From: a virus | IMG/VR virus record: IMGVR_UViG_3300028800_002381 | Location: 1-29,512 of that record | Reading direction: 5' to 3' (one strand) | DNA length: 29,512 nucleotides | Shown here: in pieces, positions 1-4,748 of the stretch | Layout of the letters: each line of letters begins with the position of its first letter | Numbering within the stretch: position 1 is the first letter of the stretch | The notes under the pieces: generated by a model | What the model was told of the DNA's origin: nothing | The model's database searches: none | Seen by the model: only the letters and a program-made list of their open reading frames with translations | Made by a program: the position numbers and the translations under genes

Positions 1-8
1 GAGAATAT

Positions 9-206
9 ATGAAAAAGAGAATGCCGCATCTAGCTGAAGGGGAAATAGATGCCATTGGAAAAGTTTTGGCCTTGAAGAAAAATATACAGGCCGAAAAAAA
101 TCTTTCTAAAATGTATGCCAGTCATTTTATCAAAAGCTCTAGCATGAAAAAACAAGCTAGCGGCACAGATATTATGATGGCTTCAGAAAAGAAAAATAAG
201 GAGTAA
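9..206 (+). CDS. Small basic hypothetical protein
   Basis: This encodes 65 residues, lysine-rich (about one residue in five), with no cysteine, membrane segment or recognisable motif. The ATG lies 9 bases into the window, so upstream signals cannot be judged and the true gene could begin earlier. It ends 3 bases before the next small gene, which fits a shared transcript. I do not recognise a family. The charged, probably helical composition is typical of small phage accessory proteins, but no function can be given. Confidence 0.5.
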   Translation: MKKRMPHLAEGEIDAIGKVLALKKNIQAEKNLSKMYASHFIKSSSMKKQASGTDIMMASEKKNKE

Positions 207-209
207 ACT

Positions 210-341
210 ATGTTAAGTTTAATTGGTGCTCTTGTAAGTGCGTTGGCGCATCCTGTTGCTTTAGCCGCAGGACTCGCTGCTGGCTATTTGGCTCCTGGAT
301 CGGTCGGCCAAGCGATCGCTTGGGTTAAGTCTAAACTGTAA
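210..341 (+). CDS. Very short hydrophobic Ala/Gly-rich peptide
   Basis: A 43-residue reading frame starts at an ATG preceded by AAGGAG (198-203), a good ribosome-binding site 6 nt from the start. The product is almost entirely Ala, Gly, Leu and Val, with one long hydrophobic stretch (about residues 2-30) and a short basic tail (WVKSKL). A membrane-inserted or virion-associated peptide is plausible. The gene follows the first one with a 3-nt gap and is the last coding unit before a structured RNA and a terminator. I do not recognise a family; a holin or toxin-like peptide cannot be told from composition alone. Confidence 0.55.
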   Translation: MLSLIGALVSALAHPVALAAGLAAGYLAPGSVGQAIAWVKSKL

Positions 342-346
342 AATTT

Positions 347-482
347 AATACTGATGGCGCTGAGTTTAGCTCAGGGTTGGCGTAGAAATACGGACGATCT
401 CATTCCGCAGGTAACTGGGACGGCAGCGCAAATCTATGGGAAGTCGTACGAATGAGGAATTCCTATAGGGCCCATCGGTATT
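347..482 (+). ncRNA. Structured RNA closed by an 11-bp helix, class unknown
   Basis: No reading frame covers this stretch, but complementary segments are clear. Bases 347-357 pair with 472-482 over 11 bp (one G-U), closing the element. Inside are a hairpin 360-364/370-374 and a GAAA tetraloop hairpin (381-384/389-392). A 7-bp helix pairs CTCATTC (399-405) with GAATGAG (450-456), and a possible 4-bp pairing 358-361/425-428 would cross it as a pseudoknot. A strong terminator follows at 492-530, setting the strand as +. It could be an independent small RNA or the structured 3' end of the upstream transcript. It matches no RNA family I know. Confidence 0.55.
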
Positions 483-491
483 TCGCGCGAG

Positions 492-530
492 ACGGCTCGT
501 CAATCGAAAGGTTGACGGGCCGTTTTATTT
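492..530 (+). terminator. Rho-independent terminator
   Basis: A 12-bp stem (492-503 with 512-523, one G-U pair) has an 8-base loop and is followed by TTTTATTT. It ends the transcript carrying the two small genes and the RNA at 347-482. Its 3' arm contains the TTGACG that serves as the -35 element for the next gene. Confidence 0.85.
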
Positions 531-541
531 TGTGATATAAT
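512..541 (+). promoter_or_regulatory. Promoter of the tRNA-like gene, overlapping a terminator
   Basis: TTGACG (512-517), an 18-nt spacer and TATAAT (536-541) preceded by TGA (extended -10). The -10 box ends 7 nt before the first base of the tRNA-like gene (548). The -35 element is the 3' arm of the upstream terminator stem, so one sequence both ends one transcript and starts the next. Confidence 0.7.
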
Positions 542-547
542 TATAGT

Positions 548-617
548 GGGCCGTGATCCCTGGATGGGTGTACGTACTAAAATATAAATTGGGGTTCGAC
601 TCCCCCACGGTCCACCA
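548..617 (+). tRNA. Degenerate tRNA or tRNA-like RNA without an anticodon stem
   Basis: These 70 bases begin GGGCCGT and end ACGGTCC-A-CCA, giving a 7-bp acceptor stem with one G-U pair and an encoded CCA. A T arm follows the tRNA pattern (4 G-C pairs, loop TTCGACT), and a short D-like hairpin (CCC, loop TGGAT, GGG) contains the GG dinucleotide. The 21 bases between the D-like and T arms (569-589) cannot form a normal five-pair anticodon stem, so no anticodon can be read. It has its own promoter, and the CCA is followed by TTTT. It is either a decayed tRNA or an RNA that mimics the top half of tRNA. Confidence 0.55.
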
Positions 618-622
618 TTTTC

Positions 623-650
623 TTGACTTCGTTTGAATCAGTGATATAGT
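623..650 (+). promoter_or_regulatory. Promoter of the tmRNA gene
   Basis: TTGACT (623-628), 16-nt spacer, TATAGT (645-650) preceded by TGA. The -10 box ends 7 nt before base 1 of the tmRNA (657). A near copy of this segment recurs at 1026-1053, and about 40 bases (from GGTCCACCATTTT through GTGATAT) are shared between the two sites with few differences. Confidence 0.75.
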
Positions 651-656
651 ATTTAT

Positions 657-1019
657 GGGCCTGACCAGGTTTCGACTGGGCTCAGACGTAATGTGATGCA
701 AGCCGAGTATGTCAATTGACCTCGTTAAACCTATTGGCAAAACACAAACGACGAAGGTAACTTCGAAGAGCGTATGGCAGCCTAAGTCCCCTCGGGGATT
801 GTTAGGTTGTCGGGGTGCTGAGAACCTGGCAACAGAATCCGACAAAGGGACAACCCTGCGTCCTTTAATTAAAGGGCCGTCGCGTTGAACGGATCAAATC
901 AACGATGGTGGAGGATGCTAGGCATCCCTAGTCGCTCCGACTTTAACAGAGAGAAGCTTGTGGTGCCATGTTATTGATGTCTTCAGGACGCGGGGGGCAG
1001 CACCCCGCCAGGTCCACCA
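657..1019 (+). ncRNA. ssrA: Phage-encoded tmRNA
   Basis: This 363-nt RNA rescues stalled ribosomes by acting first as tRNA-Ala and then as a short mRNA. The 5' end GGGCCTG pairs with CAGGTCC before the terminal ACCA. The D-loop region TTTCGACTGGG and the GCAAGCCGAG block match the bacterial tmRNA pattern. Pseudoknot 1 is visible (CGAG with CTCG; GTCAAT with ATTGGC). The tag frame runs from ACA at 744 to TAA at 783-785 and encodes TNDEGNFEERMAA, with the usual small hydrophobic C-terminus. The T-arm stem is intact, but its loop reads GGCAGCA instead of a TTCAA-type loop, which is unusual. A tmRNA is also known from cluster C mycobacteriophages. No smpB gene is visible here, so host SmpB would be needed. 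Confidence 0.93.
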
Positions 1020-1025
1020 TTTTTC

Positions 1026-1053
1026 TTGACTTTGTTTGAAACAGTGATATGAT
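1026..1053 (+). promoter_or_regulatory. Promoter duplicated from the tmRNA promoter, driving a possible leaderless gene
   Basis: TTGACT (1026-1031), 16-nt spacer, TATGAT (1048-1053) preceded by TGA. With the 7-nt spacing seen at the RNA genes, transcription would start at about 1060, only 2 nt before the ATG at 1062. Confidence 0.65.
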
Positions 1054-1061
1054 ATCGCTGT

Positions 1062-1268
1062 ATGTACCAAGAAGTAAAAGATATCTTTTGTAAATACCAG
1101 ATCGATGAATGGGAAATCGTCGAACCTACCGACTTTCTTGGAGAAACAATAGTCAAAACTAAAGTCAGAAACGAAGCATTCTTGCAAGAACTTCATAATT
1201 TCGTTAATCGGAGAGCAATAGCCTTTGGAATGGAAGGGCCTTACCGGATTATTTGGGAACCTTTATAA
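1062..1268 (+). CDS. Hypothetical 68-residue protein, probably from a leaderless mRNA
   Basis: The product (MYQEVKDIF... to RIIWEPL) is acidic in its first half, with an alternating charged and hydrophobic pattern suggesting a small alpha/beta fold. No motif is recognised. No Shine-Dalgarno sequence precedes the ATG. The promoter box at 1048-1053 places the predicted 5' end at about 1060, so the message would begin almost at the start codon. It ends 4 nt before the next gene and is probably the first gene of a three-gene unit (1062-2063). Confidence 0.6.
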   Translation: MYQEVKDIFCKYQIDEWEIVEPTDFLGETIVKTKVRNEAFLQELHNFVNRRAIAFGMEGPYRIIWEPL

Positions 1269-1272
1269 ACTT

Positions 1273-1848
1273 ATGAGCGATGAATTTTACGTTAGCTATA
1301 CCAAAAACACTAAAGAGGGTGAACAATTTACCGGTTACCATTATAGAACTGGTTTTACCTCTAGAGAAGAAGCGGAACAGTGGGCCGCTATCAATAAAGA
1401 CACCATTTATTGGTATCAAATTAGCGAAACAAATCCTCGCAGTAAAAAGTCTAAAATTATGTTTGAGGGATCGTTAGAAGAAGGCTGGACAAAATATGAG
1501 GGCACTCTTCGAACACACTATGAAACTGGAATGGAGTGCCTTGGATTAACCCTACAGACGGACGAGCCCCATGGCGGTCCCAATCCTAATTTTGACTCTG
1601 AACAGCCAGAAAGTGCATCTAATTTTAAATTCTATGCATCGTACGATGCCCTTCATTTTCTTGAATATGGCAATGTTCTAGAGATTGATGGTACCAAATA
1701 TGTAATGATCAAAGATAGGGAATTTGCAAAGGCTGACGCTTATAAGTTAAGTTTCTATCCTCAAGGTTTTTCTAGAGAAGAGTTAATTTCTATTTTTATG
1801 CCAGAGAATAAGAGGGCTACTTTATATGTTAAAAAGGAAGAAAAATGA
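1273..1848 (+). CDS. Hypothetical 191-residue protein
   Basis: I place the start at the ATG at 1273, just after the preceding stop; an in-frame upstream extension would overlap the previous gene without support. The protein is rich in Tyr, Glu and Lys with no cysteine cluster or membrane segment. Residues 1-50 (MSDEFYVSYTKN..., then TSREEAEQWAA) look like a small beta-alpha unit in which an aromatic strand is followed by a helix. No family is recognised. Its stop overlaps the next start as ATGA, so translation of the two is probably coupled. Confidence 0.7.
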   Translation: MSDEFYVSYTKNTKEGEQFTGYHYRTGFTSREEAEQWAAINKDTIYWYQISETNPRSKKSKIMFEGSLEEGWTKYEGTLRTHYETGMECLGLTLQTDEPHGGPNPNFDSEQPESASNFKFYASYDALHFLEYGNVLEIDGTKYVMIKDREFAKADAYKLSFYPQGFSREELISIFMPENKRATLYVKKEEK

Positions 1849-2063
1849 TTTACGAAGTAGCCAGTGTGGCTATCGATGCGGATGGTAAATGGATCGTTAC
1901 TTATTTTGGAGATGTACCAGAACAGGGTGGTATAGAGCTAAAACGAGGCCAGCTAACATTTTTTAATGTAGAAGATGCCTGTACTTTTTTGGGACGCGAA
2001 TTAAAATCTCAAACAGGCGTATATTTAGATTTGATTAAAAAGAATAACAATGATATAAAGTAG
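1845..2063 (+). CDS. Hypothetical 72-residue protein
   Basis: The ATG overlaps the previous stop (ATGA) and is preceded by AAGGAAG. The sequence suggests a beta strand pair (YEVASVAIDADGKWIVTYFG) followed by a short helix, a small domain of unknown family. The end of the gene contains the promoter of the downstream tRNA-Ala: the -35 lies inside the coding sequence and the -10 covers its last codons. Confidence 0.65.
   Translation: MIYEVASVAIDADGKWIVTYFGDVPEQGGIELKRGQLTFFNVEDACTFLGRELKSQTGVYLDLIKKNNNDIK
2031..2059 (+). promoter_or_regulatory. Promoter of tRNA-Ala inside the end of a gene
   Basis: TTGATT (2031-2036), 17-nt spacer, TATAAA (2054-2059) preceded by TGA. The box ends 7 nt before the first base of the tRNA (2066), the same spacing as at the tRNA-like and tmRNA genes. 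Confidence 0.65.
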
Positions 2064-2065
2064 GT

Positions 2066-2141
2066 GGGCCGGTAGCTCAGTTGGGAGAGCGCTAGCTTTG
2101 CAAGCTAGAGGTCGTGGGTTCGATCCCCATCCGGTCCACCA
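2066..2141 (+). tRNA. tRNA-Ala (anticodon TGC)
   Basis: A 76-base cloverleaf with encoded CCA: acceptor GGGCCGG/CCGGTCC, D arm GCTC/GAGC, anticodon stem CTAGC/GCTAG with loop TTTGCAA (anticodon TGC), and T arm GTGGG/CCCAT (one G-U) with loop TTCGATC. The CCA is followed by TTTT. Like the tmRNA, it is charged with alanine and shares the GGGCC start and GGTCCACCA end. Confidence 0.96.
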
Positions 2142-2172
2142 TTTTGACTTAAGCGGAGGCGCGGAATGAGAA

Positions 2173-2421
2173 ACCCGTGTAAAGGCAGCCCGAAAGTCCG
2201 GTGAACCGAGACACTGTCTATAATTTTATAAGAGCTAGCCATGGCCGAACGTAGGGAAATACGTGACAAGCCGGGAGAGACCGGCATATTTTAAAGAGCT
2301 ATCCTACGTGACCCAGGTAGGAGTCCGAAATATTCGAGGTCGGTTCTTTACGAACCGCATTAGCGATGTGGAGTACGGTCTTCGGACGAGACCGCCATAG
2401 AGCACTCGACATGGGTCCACA
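2173..2421 (+). ncRNA. Structured RNA downstream of tRNA-Ala, class unknown
   Basis: No gene covers this stretch. ACCCGTGT (2173-2180) pairs with ACATGGGT (2409-2416) over 8 bp (one G-U) and closes the element. Inside are hairpins ACGTA/TACGT (2249-2264), GCCGG/CCGGC with a GAGAGA loop, TCCTAC/GTAGGA, CGGTTC/GAACCG and CGGTCT/AGACCG. After the closing helix comes CCACA then TTTTT, close to the CCACCATTTT that ends the tRNA and tmRNA genes. A TTGACT follows the tRNA, but no -10 stands at the right distance, so it may be co-transcribed with tRNA-Ala. The stem set fits none of RNase P, group I intron or tmRNA. Confidence 0.5.
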
Positions 2422-2426
2422 TTTTT

Positions 2427-2585
2427 ATGAAAAAAGTAAAGCTCGCACTTCTACATTTGGGCCCTCGTAAATGCCTCCATAAGAAGTGCAAAGCTCCTTT
2501 ATTTGTTTCTAGAATAAATAGATTCGGTTTCCGAGTTTCTATGTGCCAAGAACACTGGGAATTTATAGAAATGGTATTAGATTAA
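2427..2585 (+). CDS. Small zinc-finger-like protein
   Basis: This encodes 52 residues, strongly basic at the N-terminus. Two cysteine pairs are possible: C16-x4-C21 and C40-x2-H43 (KCLHKKCK and MCQEHW), spaced like a treble-clef or ribbon zinc site. There is no clear ribosome-binding site; the ATG comes directly after the T-run that ends the preceding RNA. It ends 2 nt before the next gene. It is a probable small metal-binding protein of unknown role. Confidence 0.5.
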   Translation: MKKVKLALLHLGPRKCLHKKCKAPLFVSRINRFGFRVSMCQEHWEFIEMVLD

Positions 2586-2587
2586 TA

Positions 2588-2815
2588 ATGAGTTACTATT
2601 CTATTTTCATGTTATGTTATTGGTTCGTTGCTCTTTATCAATTGATAGACTGTTTCATGGAATTTACTTATAATAGAGAGAGATACGATTCAGAATTAGA
2701 TAAGCTCCCAACTGAACTAATTCCCGGAGTAATATTATTTGTTTCACTTTTAAGCAGCATATTTTGGTTGCCAGTATGGATCTGGTGGCTCATTTGGGGT
2801 CGAAAAGGAGAATAA
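2588..2815 (+). CDS. Two-helix inner membrane protein
   Basis: The chosen ATG (2588) gives 75 residues; an upstream in-frame start would overlap the preceding gene for 40 nt. Two hydrophobic helices are clear, about residues 4-23 and 38-68, joined by an acidic loop and ending in a short basic tail (WGRKGE). The size and topology resemble a two-helix holin, but the lysis gene (4136-4591) is on the other strand and not adjacent, so a holin role is only a possibility. The next gene starts immediately after its stop. Confidence 0.6.
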   Translation: MSYYSIFMLCYWFVALYQLIDCFMEFTYNRERYDSELDKLPTELIPGVILFVSLLSSIFWLPVWIWWLIWGRKGE

Positions 2816-3100
2816 ATGAAAGCTACGGAACAAGAAATCGAAGACAATTGGAAAAAGTTTTGGGCACCCATTCTTACTAAGGAAGATGGCTCCATTGATA
2901 TTGAGCAATTGAAGAAAGAATTGTTTGATTTTAGCACCGTAATTAATGAGGTTCCTAAGGTTTATTCGCATATTACTAACAATATGCTCTCATACCCAAC
3001 CTATGCTGCAGAAACAGTAATTTCTGTATATGAAGAATGCCTAGAAGATTTGATTAAAGAACGCCTTAAAGAAGAATTGAATGGAGAACAAAATGATTGA
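2816..3100 (+). CDS. Conserved-type phage hypothetical protein
   Basis: This encodes 94 residues with a strong ribosome-binding site (AAGGAGA) ahead of the ATG. It is acidic and mostly helical, with a central block (INEVPKVYSHITNNMLSYPT followed by YAAETVISVYEE) that I associate with small uncharacterised proteins found in many phages. No catalytic motif is visible. The last 8 nt overlap the KTSC gene, indicating translational coupling. Confidence 0.75.
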   Translation: MKATEQEIEDNWKKFWAPILTKEDGSIDIEQLKKELFDFSTVINEVPKVYSHITNNMLSYPTYAAETVISVYEECLEDLIKERLKEELNGEQND

Positions 3101-3320
3101 AGTAAAAAGTTCAAATTTAGCCAAGGTTGGATACGATTCCGCTACAAATACTCTTAAGGTCCTTTTCAAGGATGGACAAGAATATTGGTATAGCAATGTG
3201 CCCTCTGAACTTCATGAAAACATGATGAAAGCCGAAAGTATTGGAAAATTCTTTGTGTCTCAAGTCAAGGCGGCAAAGTTTCCATATAAGAAAATTGAGC
3301 AAGATACTGTCAAAAAGTGA
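3093..3320 (+). CDS. KTSC-domain protein
   Basis: The 75-residue product matches the KTSC domain (named for its occurrence at the C-terminus of some lysyl-tRNA synthetases) over nearly its full length: MIEVKSSNLAKVGYD, then LKVLFKDGQEYWYSNVP, then MKAESIGKFF. Stand-alone KTSC proteins are common in phages and plasmids and their function is unknown. The start at 3093 is preferred over an in-frame ATG 12 nt upstream because GGAG lies 7 nt before it and the domain begins there. Confidence 0.85.
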   Translation: MIEVKSSNLAKVGYDSATNTLKVLFKDGQEYWYSNVPSELHENMMKAESIGKFFVSQVKAAKFPYKKIEQDTVKK

Positions 3321-3335
3321 CAGTATGGTGCAAAT

Positions 3336-3584
3336 ATGAAATATCTTATAATCATTGCGTTGCTACTTTTATCTGGATGTAAAAAACATCGCTTCGAATA
3401 TAGCGATGGATATTACGAAGATACCTTCCTTTGTGCCCTATACCCTACTCCATTTTACACCATAGTTACTGCCCACGATAGCGATGATGCTAAGAGAGCC
3501 TTTGCGGAATGGCAAGTGCGCCAATATAAACTGCCAGTTGATAATATCGATTGTGTACTTCAAAACCCTAATAATTTTAAATAG
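3336..3584 (+). CDS. Small phage lipoprotein
   Basis: The 82-residue precursor has a short signal peptide (MKYLIIIALLLLSGC) with a lipobox LLSGC; Cys15 would be lipidated after cleavage by signal peptidase II. The mature part is about 68 residues, begins KKHRFEY and contains two more cysteines (32 and 75). Such a protein would sit in the inner or outer membrane of a Gram-negative cell. An Rz1-like spanin or a superinfection-exclusion lipoprotein are possible roles, but no embedded partner gene is seen. It is the last + strand gene before a bidirectional terminator. Confidence 0.75.
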   Translation: MKYLIIIALLLLSGCKKHRFEYSDGYYEDTFLCALYPTPFYTIVTAHDSDDAKRAFAEWQVRQYKLPVDNIDCVLQNPNNFK

Positions 3585-3589
3585 ATAAA

Positions 3590-3634
3590 TAAAAACGGCC
3601 TACGTAACTTTTTATGTTTACATAGGCCGTTTCA
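3590..3634. terminator. Bidirectional terminator
   Basis: A 15-base stem (3593-3607 with 3618-3632) has a 10-base AT-rich loop. On the minus strand every position pairs (one G-U) and a T-rich tail TTTTTATTTAT follows, a strong terminator for the minus transcript. On the + strand one C-A mismatch remains and the tail is weaker (TTTCAGTTT). It separates the converging + gene block and the minus-strand endolysin/RNA transcript. Confidence 0.8.
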
Positions 3635-3639
3635 GTTTC

Positions 3640-4085
3640 CGGTGAGCTTTCGCAGCCCGGAGATTCAAGATGAATAGGTTGGCTATGATACCAACAGGAC
3701 TTTCTAGCTCCGCATCATCGTTGGGAGGCCGAAACCTTTGTCCCATCCCTGACACCTCATCGCCTTGACCACCTGAACGCCACCTGTATCCTGAGCGGGT
3801 CTGAGCTTCTCACGCACTCTGGCGTTTACTATTCATAACAGAATATACTGTCGTATTCGGATTTTTCTCATCCGTGTCCCGACTAACACGGCGCATGGCT
3901 AGTCCATGCACTAGATCGTTTGGAGAGCGACCCTATACTCTTGCCCTGTGAGTTCCAACTGGGCGACTTATCACCACTTTACCTTCCAGAGGGCAGGTGA
4001 CGCCCAAGATACGCTCTATCTCAGTCCACACCACCCCCAACCTATGGTCTTTCGACGGGTTGGGGGTGGTGTACGCTTATAGATA
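3640..4085 (-). ncRNA. Structured RNA on the minus strand between endolysin and terminator
   Basis: About 450 bases without a credible gene lie between the endolysin stop (4136) and the terminator. Near the 5' end is a 15-bp stem (4028-4042/4058-4072) whose inner part is GTC-GAAA-GAC on the minus strand. Other pairings are GCATGG/CCATGC (3893-3909), AACGCCA/TGGCGTT (3776-3782 with 3820-3826), CGTGT/ACACG and CGGAT/ATCCG. GAAA tetraloops appear only when read on the minus strand, and the terminator is stronger in that direction. It may be a large phage non-coding RNA or a long structured 3' UTR. I cannot assign a family. Confidence 0.45.
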
Positions 4086-4135
4086 CCCAGAGCCTCACTA
4101 TTTAGACTTTTCGCTGAGGTCGTTTCCAGGTATTG

Positions 4136-4591
4136 TTAAACTGTCTCGTCGTATTTACTGTCATACTGTCCATCCCAAGCATCTGGAGCACTAGCTGGAG
4201 CAGAACTTGGGACAAAAATTCTCTTACCTGAACCAGGCGCCCCCAATTGGAAATGAACCCAATCGGGTGTCCATCGTTTATCTTCAAAATATATACCCAA
4301 TTGTTGCATTAAATCTAAATTCTGCAATACCCAAGACCAAAGAGAGCCGTCTGTATCTGAGATATCTACCGCTAATCCAATCATATGCTTGGATGCCTTG
4401 GCGGCCCCCGGAGTCTCCGCATTAATCGAAGGCGGACGCCAACCGGAGTTTACTATCATAGGCTTAGCCCAGATGGTTCTGATTTGATTCATAGGAATCA
4501 ATAACTTATCTAAATTATCTGAGATTTCTTGAGTATAATCGGTAGGATATTGTGTATCTCTTCCCATCAAAAGTTCAGATTTGGCTAACAT
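4136..4591 (-). CDS. M15-family peptidase, endolysin
   Basis: This 151-residue protein has the zinc-peptidase signature of the M15 (D-Ala-D-Ala carboxypeptidase / L-Ala-D-Glu peptidase) group: SGWRPPSIN at about residues 49-57, SKHMIGLAVDI with His69 and Asp76, and WVHFQ with His113 completing the three zinc ligands. It would cut peptidoglycan stem peptides at lysis. There is no signal peptide, so export would need a holin. The C-terminus is a Ser/Ala/Pro-rich tail. AAAGGACA precedes the ATG. It is the only gene of its transcript, followed by the minus-strand structured RNA, and is divergent from the oxygenase gene. Confidence 0.85.
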   Translation of the reverse strand: MLAKSELLMGRDTQYPTDYTQEISDNLDKLLIPMNQIRTIWAKPMIVNSGWRPPSINAETPGAAKASKHMIGLAVDISDTDGSLWSWVLQNLDLMQQLGIYFEDKRWTPDWVHFQLGAPGSGKRIFVPSSAPASAPDAWDGQYDSKYDETV

Positions 4592-4596
4592 ATTTG

Positions 4597-4625
4597 TTGT
4601 CCTTTTTAGCGATATATTCTATACT
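4597..4625 (+). promoter_or_regulatory. Candidate promoter of the oxygenase transcript
   Basis: TTGTCC (4597-4602), 17-nt spacer, TATACT (4620-4625). Transcription would start near G4632, leaving a leader of about 117 nt. It lacks the TGA extension seen at the RNA genes. The AT-rich stretch may also serve the divergent endolysin gene, but no good minus-strand -35 was found. Confidence 0.45.
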
Positions 4626-4631
4626 AAGATT

Positions 4632-4748
4632 GGCTGGGGATTGGCGTAAGCCAACAATGTGACCTGGAAAATGCCGTTCCTTTTGAGGGCCTAATTTGCT
4701 GTAGGTCGAGGTGAGGTCAGGGACAGTAGGGAATCGCGGGTAAATACT
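4632..4748 (+). promoter_or_regulatory. Structured 5' leader of the oxygenase gene
   Basis: The leader contains a hairpin TTGGC-GTAA-GCCAA (4641-4654) with a GNRA loop. Its 3' arm (AGCCAA, 4649-4654) could instead pair with the upstream TTGGCT at 4630-4635, so two exclusive helices are possible. TGACCT (4660-4665) also pairs with AGGTCA (4714-4719). This could be a regulatory element or merely a structured leader; no known riboswitch core is recognised. Confidence 0.35.

Noticed and set aside
525-845. Minus-strand reading frame over the tRNA-like and tmRNA genes
   Set aside because: It is antisense to well-supported RNA genes; such spurious frames across tRNA genes are common.
918-1196. Minus-strand frame across the tmRNA 3' end and the next gene
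   Set aside because: It overlaps a clear RNA gene and a better + strand gene; no ribosome-binding site or family pattern.
2192-2201. GAAAGTCCGG resembling the conserved CR-I block of RNase P RNA
   Set aside because: The matching CR-V block and the remaining conserved segments are not found in the right order, and about 140 nt follow the only CCGGC that could partner it. I treat the match as chance.
2142-2421. Group I intron behind the tRNA
   Set aside because: No P7-type GACTA segment or guanosine-binding core was seen, and the tRNA-Ala is intact and uninterrupted.
3997-4194. Small + strand frame across the hairpin near 4050
   Set aside because: It overlaps the 15-bp hairpin and the end of the endolysin gene and has no ribosome-binding site or protein-like pattern.
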